A stretch of 64,000 bases of DNA from Mariprofundus sp. EBB-1 (GTDB lineage: Bacteria > Pseudomonadota > Zetaproteobacteria > Mariprofundales > Mariprofundaceae). The position numbers and the translations under genes are program-made. The stretch covers positions 1 through 64,000 of the forward strand of contig NZ_RCFQ01000010.1 in the NCBI RefSeq assembly GCF_003665155.1, read 5' to 3'. Positions 46,835 through 56,972 of this stretch are shown piece by piece; the stretch's first letter is position 1; each line of letters opens with the position of its first letter. Under the pieces are notes generated by a model. It worked only from the letters and a program-made list of their open reading frames with translations. It did not search any database and was not told the origin of the DNA.

Positions 46835-47054
46835 AAGCGTTAAATATGGTCGTGGATCATCATTATCAACTTCTACACAAAAAGGTGATGATCACTTGTT
46901 CACTATTGCTCAAATAATGCTTCTGCGATGTTATGTGTCACCTTAAAAGAGGGTTAACTTGATTTATATCGGTACACCCGCCATCACAATAAAACAGCTT
47001 TTGCAGAGAAATAGTGAGACCGGATAATTCACCTGGTTCATTAAAAAATAATTA

Positions 47055-47109
47055 CATAAAAAAAGCCTCCGATGTTTCCATCGAAGGCTTTCTATGTGGC
47101 GGAGCGGAC
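47055..47109. repeat. Direct repeat copy A: tRNA-Asp 3' end plus terminator
   Basis: These 55 bases are identical to 47330-47384. They include the last 13 bases of tRNA-Asp with its CCA (on the minus strand) and the hairpin terminator with its T-run. Copies are offset by 275 bases. The arrangement resembles an attachment-site duplication or a slipped/recombined tandem duplication. Confidence 0.88.
47058..47091 (-). terminator. Second copy of the tRNA-Asp terminator hairpin
   Basis: Minus-strand stem AAAGCCTTCGATG, loop GAAA and stem CATCGGAGGCTTT are followed by T residues. Identical to the terminator at 47333-47366. Confidence 0.75.
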
Positions 47110-47120
47110 AGAGACTACTT

Positions 47121-47231
47121 CGGGCATCCATGCCCTACGCCCTGCGGGCCGCCGTCGTACCTTCGGCGTTCGCATTGGCTTCCTGCCAATGCGTCGAACC
47201 CGAACACGGCTTACTTCAGGCATCCATGCCT
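47121..47231. repeat. Two GGCATCCATGCC hairpins between the direct repeats
   Basis: CGGGCATCCATGCCCT (47121-47136) and AGGCATCCATGCCT (47218-47231), each preceded by ACTTC, flank GC-rich inverted repeats (CGCCCTGCGGGCCGCC; CATTGGCTTCCTGCCAATG). The same core is at 6213 and 25555. This material fills the space between the duplicated tRNA tails. Confidence 0.6.
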
Positions 47232-47329
47232 TCCGCCCTCCGAGCCGTCACGCTGTAACGTTCAGATTGACTATCCTGACAATCTGTCTCACCCATCCAC
47301 TCAGTTCTTCTACAGCTCAAAATATATTG

Positions 47330-47384
47330 CATAAAAAAAGCCTCCGATGTTTCCATCGAAGGCTTTCTATGTGGCGGAGCGGAC
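47330..47384. repeat. Direct repeat copy B: tRNA-Asp 3' end plus terminator
   Basis: The native copy, continuous with tRNA-Asp. It is identical over 55 bases to 47055-47109. Confidence 0.88.
47333..47366 (-). terminator. Intrinsic terminator after tRNA-Asp
   Basis: On the minus strand a 13-base-pair stem (AAAGCCTTCGATG with CATCGGAGGCTTT, one G-T pair) and loop GAAA are followed by seven T. It lies six bases after the tRNA CCA end. Confidence 0.9.
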
Positions 47385-47448
47385 GGGACTCGAACCCGCG
47401 ACCTCCGGCGTGACAGGCCGGCATTCTAACCAACTGAACTACCGCTCC
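47372..47448 (-). tRNA. tRNA-Asp (GTC)
   Basis: A 77-base cloverleaf on the minus strand starting GGAGCGGTAGTTCAGTTGG. The anticodon loop CTGTCAC gives GTC. The T arm is CGCGGGTTCGAGTCCCG, and the acceptor closes as CCGCTCC, G, then encoded CCA. A terminator hairpin follows. Upstream in transcription is tRNA-Thr. Confidence 0.96.
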
Positions 47449-47547
47449 AGCGGTTCGGTGCGCAAAGTAATCATTTACGAACCTAAAATCAACCCTAAAG
47501 ATTGATCTCAAAACAAGCTTCATTTAACACGCTGAAACCTGCCAAAA

Positions 47548-47623
47548 TGGTGGGCGCTGCAGGGTTCGAACCTGCGACCTACGGCTTGTAAGGCCGTTGC
47601 TCTCCCAGCTGAGCTAAGCGCCC
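47548..47623 (-). tRNA. tRNA-Thr (TGT)
   Basis: 76 bases on the minus strand: GGGCGCTTAGCTCAGCTGGG at the 5' end, anticodon stem ACGGC/GCCGT with loop CTTGTAA (anticodon TGT), T arm GCAGGTTCGAACCCTGC and encoded CCA. It is about 100 bases before tRNA-Asp in the same direction, so the two are probably co-transcribed. Confidence 0.95.
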
Positions 47624-47656
47624 GAATAAAAACAAGGGCTTCCGTAGCCCTTGTTT
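47624..47656 (-). terminator. Intrinsic terminator of hup
   Basis: AACAAGGGCT and AGCCCTTGTT form a ten-base-pair stem (47631-47655) with a five-base loop. Read on the minus strand it is followed by TTTTATT. A second, weaker hairpin (GTGGG/CCCAC) precedes it just after the hup stop. Confidence 0.88.
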
Positions 47657-47686
47657 AAAGAAAGTGGGAAAACCCACTCTCGGGAT

Positions 47687-47959
47687 TTATTTAACTGCGT
47701 CTTTCAGAGCTTTACCAGCTTTGAATTTTGGAGCCTTTGAAGCCGCTACTTCGATTGCTTCACCCGTACGTGGGTTGCGCGCTGTGCGAGCTGCACGATC
47801 GGCTACTGAGAATGTACCAAATCCTACCAGGCTGACTGCATCGCCACCTGCTAAAGTACTTGTGATACCGCCAATAACTGCTTCAACAGCATCGCCTGCT
47901 GCTGCTTTACTCAAACCAGCTGATGATGCTACATGGTTAATCAATTCTGCTTTATTCAT
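47687..47959 (-). CDS. DNA-binding protein HU
   Basis: 90 residues from ATG 47959 (GGGAGGA upstream). [20 protein letters not shown] and [20 protein letters not shown] then [20 protein letters not shown] are the HU/IHF fold with the Pro-containing DNA-clasping arm (RNPRTGE). The protein ends KALKDAVK. Homodimeric HU of HupB type is expected from its place after lon (order clpP-clpX-lon-hup), and IHF is less likely. Nucleoid organisation. Confidence 0.94.
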   Translation of the reverse strand: MNKAELINHVASSAGLSKAAAGDAVEAVIGGITSTLAGGDAVSLVGFGTFSVADRAARTARNPRTGEAIEVAASKAPKFKAGKALKDAVK

Positions 47960-48040
47960 CATTCCTCCCGCCACATTTAATGGGATGCGAACTATACGCA
48001 AGCTACCCCATGTCCTGTCAACTTATTTTTTATTATTTTG

Positions 48041-50503
48041 TTAATGTGCTACTGCCGGGTTATCGTCAACGTTATCAGGCAGTTTATCATCTAAATAAAT
48101 GCCTGCAACGAGCCCAGGAACAAAACTTGTGGCCATACTTATACCCACTGGCATTCGAGTCAAGGCATGGTCTAACACCTCATCCATATGACCCACAACA
48201 TGCACTTCAAGGCCTGCTAAAACATCTGCATGGATGTCCTTTAAATCCTTTGCGTTTTCCTCAGGGATGATCGCTTCAGTTAAACCTCCACGATGGGCTG
48301 CCAACAACTTCTCTTTAAGACCACCAATGGGTAAAGCCTTACCTCGCAGCGTGATCTCTCCGGTCATACAAACATGTTTCTTGACCGGAATACCTGTCAG
48401 GGCAGAAACAATCGATGTTGCCATCCCCAGGCCAGCAGATGGCCCATCTTTCGGAATAGCTCCTTCCGGGACATGCACATGAATATCTACATGTTGATGA
48501 AAGTCCGGTTTTAAACCCAAGGGTTCAGCACGCGAACGCACATAGGTCAAAGCTGCCTGAATAGACTCCTGCATGACATCGCCCAACTGACCAGTCACGG
48601 TCAATTTACCTTTACCGGGCATTAGGGCCGTTTCAATCTGAAGCAGCTCACCACCGACTTCCGTCCAGGCCAGCCCTGTCACCACACCTACCTGATCATG
48701 CTCTTCTGCCAGTCCGAATCTGTACTTGCGCACGCCTAGATAGGTTTCAATATCCGCAGCAGTTAAATTGAACGACCCCTTATTCTCTGATTGCACAACA
48801 TTGCGTGCGACTTTCCTGCACAGCTTGGCCAAGGTACGCGATAAACCACGCACACCAGCTTCACGGGTGTAATACCGCACCACTTCAGTCAATGCAGAAT
48901 CATCCAGACTAAGCTGAGATTCTTTCAATCCGTGGTTTTTACGCTGTTTTTCCAGCAGGTAACGACGTGCAATCTCGAACTTTTCACGCTCTGTATAACC
49001 TGAGATACGAATGATCTCCATACGATCCAATAATGGCCCCGGAATATTCAAGCTATTGGCAGTGGTAATAAACATCACTTCGGAGAGATCGTAATCCACT
49101 TCCATATAGTGATCATTAAAGGTGTGATTCTGCTCTGGATCCAATACTTCCAACAATGCAGAAGATGGATCTCCACGGAAATCAGCCCCTAATTTATCTA
49201 TCTCGTCAAACAAAAAGAGTGGGTTTTTGGTGCCCGCTTTTTTCATCGACTGAATCACTTTACCCGGCATGGAACCAATATAGGTACGGCGATGACCACG
49301 AATTTCAGCTTCATCACGCACACCACCCAAACTCATGCGCACATATTCACGCTTAGTCGCGCGTGCAATAGATTTAGCCAGGGATGTTTTACCTACACCC
49401 GGAGGGCCCACAAAACAGAGAATCGGGCCTTTCATTTTACGCACCAGTTTAAGTACAGCCAAATGCTCCAGCACACGTTCTTTGACCTTTTCCAGACCAA
49501 AATGATCTTCATCCAGCACCTTTTCAGCTACTGTAATGTTTTTCCCAACACGTGAACGTTTTTTCCATGGAATATCAAGCAACCAATCCAGATAGTTGCG
49601 CACCACCGTTGCTTCCGAACTCATCGCCGGCATCATTTTCAAACGTTTAAACTCTGTTTCAGCCTTCTCTTTTGCTTCAGTGCTCAAGCCTGATTTTTGA
49701 ATTTTCTCTTCCAACTGCTGCAGATCACTTTCGCCATCTTCATCACCCAGCTCTTTCTGAATCGCCTTCATCTGCTCAGACAGGTAATAATCGCGCTGGC
49801 TCTTCTCCATCTGACGCTTCACACGGCCACGGATGCGCTTATCCACCTGCATCAGTTCCATCTCATCTTCCATGTGTCCATACAAACGTTCCAGACGCTC
49901 AGTAACACTTGCGATTTCAAGCAGAGCCTGCTTCTCCTCAACCTTAAGGTTCAGGTGCGCTGCAATGGTATCAGCCAGCTTATCCGGCTCATCAACTGCT
50001 GAGACAGACACCATCACTTCAGGAGGCAGCTTCTTATTCAACTTCACATAGGCTTCAAACTTTTGAATCAGCGAGCGCGCCACATTCTCCTGCTCACGTT
50101 CATCCTCGCTCACTTCAGGCATCAAGGTATAGTGACCACACAGATAGTCCTCTTGTGAGGTCAATTCATCGACCAACAAGCGGGGGCCACCTTCAACCAA
50201 CACCTTGATCGTACCATCAGGTAACTTTAGCAGCTGCAGAATATTGCCGAGTGTGCCAACGCCGTACAGTTCATCAGCACCAGGGTCATCATGAGAAGCA
50301 TCTTTTTGCGCCAGCAGCAAAATCTTTTTATCAGAGGCCATCACCTCTTCCAGTGCTTTGACTGATTTATCGCGGCCAACAAACAATGGCACAATCATAT
50401 GTGGAAACACGACAATATCGCGCAATGGCAGAACGGGAAGAACTCCCTCCTGCTCGGATTCAGCGTTCAAATCTTTGGCTTCGTCATTTACCCATTCGGC
50501 CAC
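48041..50503 (-). CDS. lon: ATP-dependent protease Lon
   Basis: About 820 residues. The start is best placed at GTG 50503, because AGGAG lies six bases upstream; the ATG at 50530 has no such site. The N-terminal substrate domain ([20 protein letters not shown]) is followed by coiled coil and the AAA+ module ([35 protein letters not shown]). The protease domain has catalytic Ser in [20 protein letters not shown] and Lys in [20 protein letters not shown]. It degrades misfolded and regulatory proteins. Part of tig-clpP-clpX-lon-hup. Confidence 0.97.
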   Translation of the reverse strand: MAEWVNDEAKDLNAESEQEGVLPVLPLRDIVVFPHMIVPLFVGRDKSVKALEEVMASDKKILLLAQKDASHDDPGADELYGVGTLGNILQLLKLPDGTIKVLVEGGPRLLVDELTSQEDYLCGHYTLMPEVSEDEREQENVARSLIQKFEAYVKLNKKLPPEVMVSVSAVDEPDKLADTIAAHLNLKVEEKQALLEIASVTERLERLYGHMEDEMELMQVDKRIRGRVKRQMEKSQRDYYLSEQMKAIQKELGDEDGESDLQQLEEKIQKSGLSTEAKEKAETEFKRLKMMPAMSSEATVVRNYLDWLLDIPWKKRSRVGKNITVAEKVLDEDHFGLEKVKERVLEHLAVLKLVRKMKGPILCFVGPPGVGKTSLAKSIARATKREYVRMSLGGVRDEAEIRGHRRTYIGSMPGKVIQSMKKAGTKNPLFLFDEIDKLGADFRGDPSSALLEVLDPEQNHTFNDHYMEVDYDLSEVMFITTANSLNIPGPLLDRMEIIRISGYTEREKFEIARRYLLEKQRKNHGLKESQLSLDDSALTEVVRYYTREAGVRGLSRTLAKLCRKVARNVVQSENKGSFNLTAADIETYLGVRKYRFGLAEEHDQVGVVTGLAWTEVGGELLQIETALMPGKGKLTVTGQLGDVMQESIQAALTYVRSRAEPLGLKPDFHQHVDIHVHVPEGAIPKDGPSAGLGMATSIVSALTGIPVKKHVCMTGEITLRGKALPIGGLKEKLLAAHRGGLTEAIIPEENAKDLKDIHADVLAGLEVHVVGHMDEVLDHALTRMPVGISMATSFVPGLVAGIYLDDKLPDNVDDNPAVAH

Positions 50504-50665
50504 GTGGTACTCCTCATTACAGAAAAACATGCCGCTCCGGGCATATTAAGATACATACAATTCAGCAAAACTTCAGCGCATATACTGGCCGATTGCATGC
50601 TAATTTTATTCAACACTATTCATGTTTCTATTCAGAACACTCTGGTGCAAACACCCAGGTGAGCT

Positions 50666-51937
50666 TCAGGATGCAGCCTCAATGGGCTGAGCATCACCAT
50701 CACCCGCCAACAATAACAGCGGTTTGCTCTTTCCTTCCACAGCATCACGATTCACGATACACTTCTCTACACCTGTCATGGTTGGAATATCATACATCAC
50801 ATCCAGCATCACCGATTCCAGGATTGCACGCAATCCACGCGCGCCTGTTTTACGTTCTATCGCTTTTTCTGCAATAGCTTCAAGTGCGCCATCACTAAAG
50901 GATAACTCAACACCATCGTAAGCCATCAAGGCACCGAACTGTTTGGTCAATGCATTTTTTGGTTCAGTTAAAATACGCAACAGAGCCTCTTTATCCAATT
51001 GACTCAATGTTGCAACAGCCGGCAAACGACCTACCAGTTCAGGGATCAGTCCGAATTTAATCAGATCTTCCGGCTCCACCTGACTTAAGGTGACACCAAT
51101 ATCTTTTTCATCTTCAGTCGATACTTCTGCGCCAAAACCAATCGATCGGCCCTTACCTTTAGCTTCAATCAATTTTTCCAAGCCAGCGAACGCACCACCA
51201 AGCACAAACAGTATATTGGTAGTATCTACCTGCATGAATTCTTGTTGTGGATGCTTACGCCCACCTTGTGGTGGTACTGCCGCGACAGTACCTTCAATCA
51301 ATTTCAACAGCGCCTGCTGAACGCCTTCACCGGACACATCACGGGTAATCGAAGGACCTTCAGCCTTACGTGATAATTTATCCACTTCATCAATATAAAC
51401 GATACCGCGCTGGGCTTTCTCAATATCGTAATCCGCCGCCTGTAACAGCTTCAGGATAATGTTCTCCACATCTTCACCGACATAACCTGCTTCAGTCAGA
51501 GTCGTTGCATCAGCCATCACAAATGGCACATCAAACACACGTGCCAGGGTTTGTGCCAACAGTGTTTTACCACATCCCGTCGGGCCTAATAACAGCACAT
51601 TGGATTTGGAAATTTCGACTTCGTCTTTTTCATTATGCGCAATACGTTTGTAGTGGTTATAGACAGCGACCGACAACAATCGTTTAGAGGATTCCTGACC
51701 AATAACATACTCATCAAGAAAAGCTTTGATTTCTGATGGGCGAGGGAGACCAGTCTCTTCCTTGATCTCTTTTTTATCATCGGACAACTCTTCAACGATA
51801 ATTTCGTTGCATAACTCAATGCATTCATCACAGATAAACACAGTAGGGCCGGCAATTAATTTTTTCACATCATGCTGTGATTTTCCGCAGAATGAGCAAA
51901 ATAAAGTATTGTCGCCACTGCTACTCTGAGTCGTCAT
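50666..51937 (-). CDS. clpX: ClpXP protease ATP-binding subunit ClpX
   Basis: About 423 residues from ATG 51937 with GGAGG upstream, overlapping the end of clpP by 17 bases. The N-terminal zinc-binding domain has [15 protein letters not shown] and [11 protein letters not shown]. The AAA+ domain has [40 protein letters not shown] and the pore and IGF-type loops ([10 protein letters not shown] is near). The C-terminal domain has [20 protein letters not shown]. It unfolds substrates for ClpP. Confidence 0.97.
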   Translation of the reverse strand: MTTQSSSGDNTLFCSFCGKSQHDVKKLIAGPTVFICDECIELCNEIIVEELSDDKKEIKEETGLPRPSEIKAFLDEYVIGQESSKRLLSVAVYNHYKRIAHNEKDEVEISKSNVLLLGPTGCGKTLLAQTLARVFDVPFVMADATTLTEAGYVGEDVENIILKLLQAADYDIEKAQRGIVYIDEVDKLSRKAEGPSITRDVSGEGVQQALLKLIEGTVAAVPPQGGRKHPQQEFMQVDTTNILFVLGGAFAGLEKLIEAKGKGRSIGFGAEVSTEDEKDIGVTLSQVEPEDLIKFGLIPELVGRLPAVATLSQLDKEALLRILTEPKNALTKQFGALMAYDGVELSFSDGALEAIAEKAIERKTGARGLRAILESVMLDVMYDIPTMTGVEKCIVNRDAVEGKSKPLLLLAGDGDAQPIEAAS

Positions 51938-52544
51938 CCGAACCTCCGGCTGCGCCCAATTCTGCACGGGAAGACAGCACATCATCAACCAAACCGTAAT
52001 CTTTCGCCTGTTGTGCGGTCAAGAAATAATCCCGCTCCACATCATCAGATAATTTTTCCAACGGCTGCCCTGTATGCTCTGCCATCATCTCATTGAGTCG
52101 CTGCTTAAGACTTAAAATTTCACGTGCATGAATTTCGATGTCAGTGGCCTGACCCTGAAAACCACCCAGAGGCTGATGGATCATAATGCGCGAATTAGGT
52201 AGGGAAAAGCGTTTTCCTTTTGCCCCCGCCGCCAACAAATGGGCGCCCATACTAGCAGCCTGACCGATACAAAGTGTGGAAACATCACAACGGATATATT
52301 GCATGGTATCATAAATTGCCATACCAGCAGTCACCAAGCCACCCGGACTATTGATATACAGGTAGATGTCCTTATCAGGAGATTCAGATTCCAAGAATAA
52401 CAACTGGGCGACAATCAAGTTAGACATATGATCGTCAACCTGACCATTCAGAAAAATAATGCGCTCTTTAAGCAGACGAGAAAAGATATCGTAAGAACGC
52501 TCTCCTCGGGCAGTATGCTCAACAACAACCGGAACTAGACTCAT
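51921..52544 (-). CDS. clpP: ATP-dependent Clp protease proteolytic subunit ClpP
   Basis: 207 residues. The catalytic Ser is in [20 protein letters not shown] and the His in [20 protein letters not shown]. The Asp lies in the segment [21 protein letters not shown]-terminal [20 protein letters not shown] is typical, including the short propeptide-like start. AGGAGAACAC precedes the ATG. It forms the 14-mer chamber of ClpXP/ClpAP. Confidence 0.97.
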   Translation of the reverse strand: MSLVPVVVEHTARGERSYDIFSRLLKERIIFLNGQVDDHMSNLIVAQLLFLESESPDKDIYLYINSPGGLVTAGMAIYDTMQYIRCDVSTLCIGQAASMGAHLLAAGAKGKRFSLPNSRIMIHQPLGGFQGQATDIEIHAREILSLKQRLNEMMAEHTGQPLEKLSDDVERDYFLTAQQAKDYGLVDDVLSSRAELGAAGGSDDDSE

Positions 52545-52669
52545 GTGTTCTCCTGTTTAATCAAACGGCTTATAGCCACCCAATCATCAAAACTCTGCGA
52601 CTCACCATAAAGCCAATGATCAATAAAACAATATTTTGCAAAAGTCATTCCTGAATCAAAGCGACCTTT

Positions 52670-53995
52670 TTATTGTGCTTGCTCGGCTTGCCAATCTGAT
52701 AGTGATGTATTCGCGGCTGTGGTTGTAGCCTTCTCAACAAGATAAGCGATACATTTACGCTCAAGCAGAGCATCCTGCATAGATGCAACCTGCTCTTTCT
52801 GGCTCTTGATCCATGCTTTAAACTGATCGCGCTGCTCTTCAGGATACTGCTGTGATTGACGATCCATCTCCGCTTCCAACTCAGCATCATCCACATTCAG
52901 ATCCGCTTTTTCGCGCACCTGCTGCAACAAAATCGATAATTTCAAACCACGCTCAGAACGTGTGCGAATTTCCTGAATGAACGCTTCATCCTTAAGCATT
53001 TCTTCTGGCGTTTCCATGCCCTGTTCTTTCATGTTGGCCAATACACGCTTAGCCGACTCCTGCATATCCTGCGCGATCAATGGCTCAGGTAACTCCATGG
53101 CATTGGCTGCGATCAAGGCATCCAGCGCTGCATCGCGTGTAGTGCTATAAGACGCCTGCTCAGCTTCTTCAGCCAAACGTTTCTGAGCATCCGCATTCAA
53201 GGCAGCACCATCTTCAAATCCAACCAGAACTGCCAACTCATCTTCATTTTTGGCGGTGATTGGCTTGCCTACAGTCTTAATATGCGTAGCAAACTCAGCT
53301 GCTTTACCAGCCAGGTGGGCTGCCTGATAATCTTCCGGAAAACTCACTGTGACAACAACATCATCACCGGCCTTCTTACCGATCAACTGCTCTTCAAAGC
53401 CCGGTATAAAACGTGCTTCACCCAACACCAGCGGCACATCTTCACCCTTACCACCATCAAATGCTTCACCATCAATAGAACCGACAAAGTCGATATGTAA
53501 CTGATCACCATTTTCAGAAGCACGTTCTGCTTCAATCTCAAATTTTACCTGCGATTTCATTAAACGCTCAATAACCTGTTCAATATCAGCATTTTCAACA
53601 GTTACAGTAGTTTCATTGAATGCCAGCTTACTCACATCAGCCAATTCTACTTCCGGCCAGGTAGCTACTTTCATGGTGAATTCAAAACCTTCTGCAGACT
53701 GTACGGATGGAATATCGATCATAGGCTGCACAGCAGGCTTCAAACCGGATGATTCTATGGCTGTGACATAATGTGACTGAATCAGTGCAGATACTGTTTC
53801 TTCATGAATCTTAGGACCGAACTGCTTCTTAATGACATGAGCAGGTGTTTTACCCGGACGGAAACCCGGTAATTTAGCCTGGCTAGTGAGTTTTTTCATC
53901 TGGTCAGCATACACGCGATCATATTCGCCCTGTGCTACAGTAACATGTACTTCGTATTCATGCGTTGCAAGTTCTTTCACATCGGTCTTAATCAT
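52670..53995 (-). CDS. tig: Trigger factor (ribosome-bound chaperone)
   Basis: About 441 residues from ATG 53995 (GGAG at six bases); the longer frame runs back into tRNA-Leu. The ribosome-binding signature LPGFRPGKTPAHVIKKQFG is at about residues 42-60. The FKBP-type prolyl isomerase domain (about 150-245: DQLHIDFVGSIDGEAFDGGK; FIPGFEEQLIGKKAGDDVVV) is followed by the helical arms. Heads the tig-clpP-clpX-lon-hup set, transcribed just after the terminator of tRNA-Leu. Confidence 0.96.
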   Translation of the reverse strand: MIKTDVKELATHEYEVHVTVAQGEYDRVYADQMKKLTSQAKLPGFRPGKTPAHVIKKQFGPKIHEETVSALIQSHYVTAIESSGLKPAVQPMIDIPSVQSAEGFEFTMKVATWPEVELADVSKLAFNETTVTVENADIEQVIERLMKSQVKFEIEAERASENGDQLHIDFVGSIDGEAFDGGKGEDVPLVLGEARFIPGFEEQLIGKKAGDDVVVTVSFPEDYQAAHLAGKAAEFATHIKTVGKPITAKNEDELAVLVGFEDGAALNADAQKRLAEEAEQASYSTTRDAALDALIAANAMELPEPLIAQDMQESAKRVLANMKEQGMETPEEMLKDEAFIQEIRTRSERGLKLSILLQQVREKADLNVDDAELEAEMDRQSQQYPEEQRDQFKAWIKSQKEQVASMQDALLERKCIAYLVEKATTTAANTSLSDWQAEQAQ

Positions 53996-54015
53996 TGAAT
54001 TCTCCATTCGGACAT

Positions 54016-54049
54016 TAAAAAAAGGATGCTCTGAAAAATCAGAACATCC
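54016..54049 (-). terminator. Intrinsic terminator after tRNA-Leu
   Basis: Minus strand: GGATGTTCTGA and TCAGAGCATCC pair around TTTT and are followed by seven T. It lies between tRNA-Leu and tig, separating the tRNA from the protease/chaperone genes. Confidence 0.85.
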
Positions 54050-54056
54050 ATATGTA

Positions 54057-54140
54057 TGGTACGAGGGGGGGGACTCGAACCCCCACATCATGGATACTGG
54101 TACCTAAAACCAGCGCGTCTACCAATTCCGCCACCCTCGC
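54057..54140 (-). tRNA. tRNA-Leu (TAG)
   Basis: 84 bases on the minus strand starting GCGAGGGTGGCGGAATTGGT. Anticodon stem CTGGT/ACCAG with loop TTTAGGT gives TAG. A class II variable arm (TATCCATGATG region) and T arm GGGGGTTCGAGTCCCCC follow, with an encoded CCA. The first acceptor pair is G-T. The upstream flank 54141-54387 has no other feature I can identify. Confidence 0.94.
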
Positions 54141-54387
54141 ATATAAAAAACGTTGTAGCTAAAAAGTAGTGACTGCTTAATATTACAACAGTCAAAACCA
54201 ACCGAAAAGAGGAGTGAAGTAAAAGCCACTCCGCCAAAACGGATGCGAATCATGCCACCAGCTTAAGCGAAATCAAGAACTCTCACGTCACAAACCAGAA
54301 AAACAGACAAAAGCCAACGCAAACGAGTACCTTTTAAACATCATCACACCCACGCATACAACGCGGCTTACGGAAATGACACGGCCT

Positions 54388-54786
54388 TCACGCTGTTGAA
54401 TCAAGCATCCTAGCGGTCACATCCATCTCAACTAGCGCCCCTAACGGCAATGCCGCTACTGCCACTGTCGCTCGCGCAGGTCGGTGCTCACCCAGCCAGT
54501 CTGCATAAATAGCATTCACTTTGGGAAAATCATTCATATCCACAAGGAATATATTTACTTTCAGAATATCATTCAAATCTGCTCCTGCTTCAGCCAGCAC
54601 AGCAGTCAAATTTTTTGTCACCTGTTGAGCCTGAGATTCCACACCATCACCCACAAGCGTGCCCTTTTGGGGATCAAGGCCAATTTGACCGGAAGCGTAC
54701 AACACACCACCGGATACTACCGCCTGACTATATGCCCCCACAGCTTTAGGTGCCTGTTCTGAATGAATCACTTTAATCACACTCAT
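54388..54786 (-). CDS. RidA family reactive intermediate/imine deaminase
   Basis: 132 residues, the standard size. It has the family core: AVGAYSQAVVSGGVLYASGQ then IGLDPQKGTL, and GEHRPARATVAVAALPLGAL then VEMDVTA, with the Arg that binds the carboxylate of 2-aminoacrylate. It hydrolyses enamine/imine by-products of PLP enzymes. The ATG overlaps the spoT stop as ATGA, so it is the last gene of the ferredoxin-gmk-rpoZ-spoT run. Confidence 0.93.
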   Translation of the reverse strand: MSVIKVIHSEQAPKAVGAYSQAVVSGGVLYASGQIGLDPQKGTLVGDGVESQAQQVTKNLTAVLAEAGADLNDILKVNIFLVDMNDFPKVNAIYADWLGEHRPARATVAVAALPLGALVEMDVTARMLDSTA

Positions 54787-56921
54787 TTTTCACTTCCTTT
54801 CTTGTGATGATTTCGGCCGGCAAAGAAGTCACGCAGCGTTTCACCCAGCGCACGAGTCTCCGGCTTACCACTTAGACCAATACGATTACGTCGACTCACG
54901 CTCACAATACCGTCAATAGACTTGATAGCTCGCAGCACACGCGCCAAATGCACACGATCTTCCACTTCAACAAGGTATAGCAGCTCGGTCATCGAACCGC
55001 CACGCTGATTTAATTTCAAATCTTCAATGCTCGAACCCGCATCAGCAATACAGCGTGTCACATCCGCCAGCATGCCGCGCCTATTGAGCGAACGGGTTTC
55101 AATCCCTGTCCTGAACAACTGTCCCGGTTGAGGCTGCCAATCCACTTCAAGCCAATCCAATGACTCACCATCCATCACCGCACTGCATTTACTGTGATGT
55201 AATGTCATGCCTTCACTGGCATTCAGATGCCCCACCACACTATCTCCAGGAATAGGATGACAACATTCAGCCGCATGCATGTAGGTGCGTTTCATACCCG
55301 TCAACTTAAATGGCAACGAACGCTTCTGCGGCATTGCATCAAACAGCGTATGTATAGCGAGAACACCACTGCCTAAACGCATCTTGAGTTCATTGATATC
55401 AGCACACCCACATAAGGTCAGCACTTCAGCACTAACATCCTTAACGCCCACGCTTTCTTGCAGAATTTTCTCTCCCATACGAATACTGCTATGCCGCTCC
55501 TGCCGGCGGAACCACTGGCGAATAGCCTGCTTCGCTCTTGGCGTCTTAACATATTGCAGCCATTGACGGCTAGGGGTTTGATCAGGACTGGTCATCACTT
55601 CAATCTGATCACCGTTGCGTAACCGCGCGGAGAAATCAGACACTTCACCATTGATACGCACGCCCACACAATGCTGTCCTACATCTGTATGTACTGCGTA
55701 AGCAAAATCGAGTGGCTTCGCACCACGCGGCAAGGAATAAATATCTCCATCAGGACTGAATACATACACTTCTCTCACGAACAGATCCAGGCGCACATTT
55801 TCAAGCAATTCACCTGGATTATCAGCGTCCTTAAGCACCTTCGTCAGTTGCTTCAGCCACTGGAAACTATCTTGATCTTTGCTATCGACCCCTTTTTTAT
55901 ACACCCAATGCGCCGCGACGCCATCTTCAGCGTACACATGCATTGCCTCGGTACGAATCTGTACTTCTATACGAAAGTTTTCAGGCCCGATAACCACCGT
56001 ATGCAGAGACTGATAGCCATTGGGTTTTGGTATGGCGATATAGTCCTTAAAGCGCCCCGGCACAGGCCTATACAGGCTATGCACCACACCAAGAGCCTGG
56101 TAACACGTTGTCATATCTTCAACAATCACCCGGAAGGCTAATAGATCAAAAATCTCTTCAAAGTTCACATGCTTGCGCTGCATTTTTTCATGGATGCTAT
56201 ACAGATGCTTCATGCGCCCCTGCACCTCGGCTTTTAAGCCCTGCCGCAAAAGCGCCTGCTGAATCACACTTTCCAAACGTTCACGCGTTTGGTTCAAGCC
56301 CTCCAGGCGATCCTGGATTTCTGCCAGCAGAGCTTTGTAAGCATCTGTCTCCAAGTAAGAGAAGACCAAATCTTCCATCTCTTGCTTGATCCAGTGAATG
56401 CCAAGACGATGGGCGAGAGGCGCATAAATCTCCAGTGTCTCTTCACCAATAGCTTTGCGCTTATGTTCCGGCATAAATCCAAGCGTACGCATATTATGCA
56501 GACGATCCGCCAGCTTCACGATCAACACACGTAAATCTTTAGCGGTCGCTAAGATCATCTTGCGGAAGTTTTCCGCCTGCTTCTGCTCTTTAGATGAGAA
56601 ATGAATCTTACCGATTTTGGTCACACCATCGACAAGACCTGCCACATCAGCACCAAAATGCCGCTCAACATCAGCCAGACTTACGTTGGTATCTTCAACG
56701 GTATCGTGTAGTAAGCCTGTAATAATAGTAGATGCATCCATACCCAGACTGGATAAAATATCGGCAACAGCCAAAGGATGCGTGATATACGACTCACCGG
56801 AATTACGGACTTGGCCAGCATGTGCATGCGCTGCAAACACATAAGCCTGATTGATAAGATCAATATCAGCATTTGGTGCGTATGCAGCTACGCGTTCAGT
56901 AATTTCATAAATTCGGCTCAT
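54783..56921 (-). CDS. spoT: Bifunctional (p)ppGpp synthetase/hydrolase, RelA/SpoT family
   Basis: 712 residues. The HD hydrolase domain is intact (ESYITHPLAVADILSSLGMD; GLLHDTVEDTNVSLADVERH). The synthetase domain is intact (GRFKDYIAIPKPNGYQSLHT; EVQIRTEAMHVYAEDGVAAH). TGS (VRLDLFVREVYVFSPDGDIY) and a C-terminal ACT domain follow. Both catalytic halves look complete, so a dual-function Rsh is expected; no separate RelA is in the window. It follows rpoZ and gmk, the usual proteobacterial set. Confidence 0.95.
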   Translation of the reverse strand: MSRIYEITERVAAYAPNADIDLINQAYVFAAHAHAGQVRNSGESYITHPLAVADILSSLGMDASTIITGLLHDTVEDTNVSLADVERHFGADVAGLVDGVTKIGKIHFSSKEQKQAENFRKMILATAKDLRVLIVKLADRLHNMRTLGFMPEHKRKAIGEETLEIYAPLAHRLGIHWIKQEMEDLVFSYLETDAYKALLAEIQDRLEGLNQTRERLESVIQQALLRQGLKAEVQGRMKHLYSIHEKMQRKHVNFEEIFDLLAFRVIVEDMTTCYQALGVVHSLYRPVPGRFKDYIAIPKPNGYQSLHTVVIGPENFRIEVQIRTEAMHVYAEDGVAAHWVYKKGVDSKDQDSFQWLKQLTKVLKDADNPGELLENVRLDLFVREVYVFSPDGDIYSLPRGAKPLDFAYAVHTDVGQHCVGVRINGEVSDFSARLRNGDQIEVMTSPDQTPSRQWLQYVKTPRAKQAIRQWFRRQERHSSIRMGEKILQESVGVKDVSAEVLTLCGCADINELKMRLGSGVLAIHTLFDAMPQKRSLPFKLTGMKRTYMHAAECCHPIPGDSVVGHLNASEGMTLHHSKCSAVMDGESLDWLEVDWQPQPGQLFRTGIETRSLNRRGMLADVTRCIADAGSSIEDLKLNQRGGSMTELLYLVEVEDRVHLARVLRAIKSIDGIVSVSRRNRIGLSGKPETRALGETLRDFFAGRNHHKKGSEK

Positions 56922-56972
56922 AATTCAGAGCAATCGCTCAGAAAGCCTCTAAATAGACAAAAAGTGCGAAAA

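Larger units (their letters stand above)
46835..47371. other. Gene-free stretch with duplicated tRNA-Asp tail and hairpins
   Basis: 537 bases between the channel gene and tRNA-Asp. The left 200 are AT-rich with no feature recognised. The right part contains the two 55-bp direct repeats (47055-47109 and 47330-47384, the latter reaching into tRNA-Asp) and, between them, hairpins listed separately. The small frames across this stretch merely read through repeats. Confidence 0.7.

Noticed and set aside
47014-47413. Two overlapping 106- and 113-codon plus-strand frames
   Set aside because: They read through the direct repeats, the terminator and the tRNA-Asp complement.
48041-50530. ATG 50530 as the lon start
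   Set aside because: No ribosome site precedes it, while GTG 50503 has AGGAG at six bases and gives the usual N-terminus.
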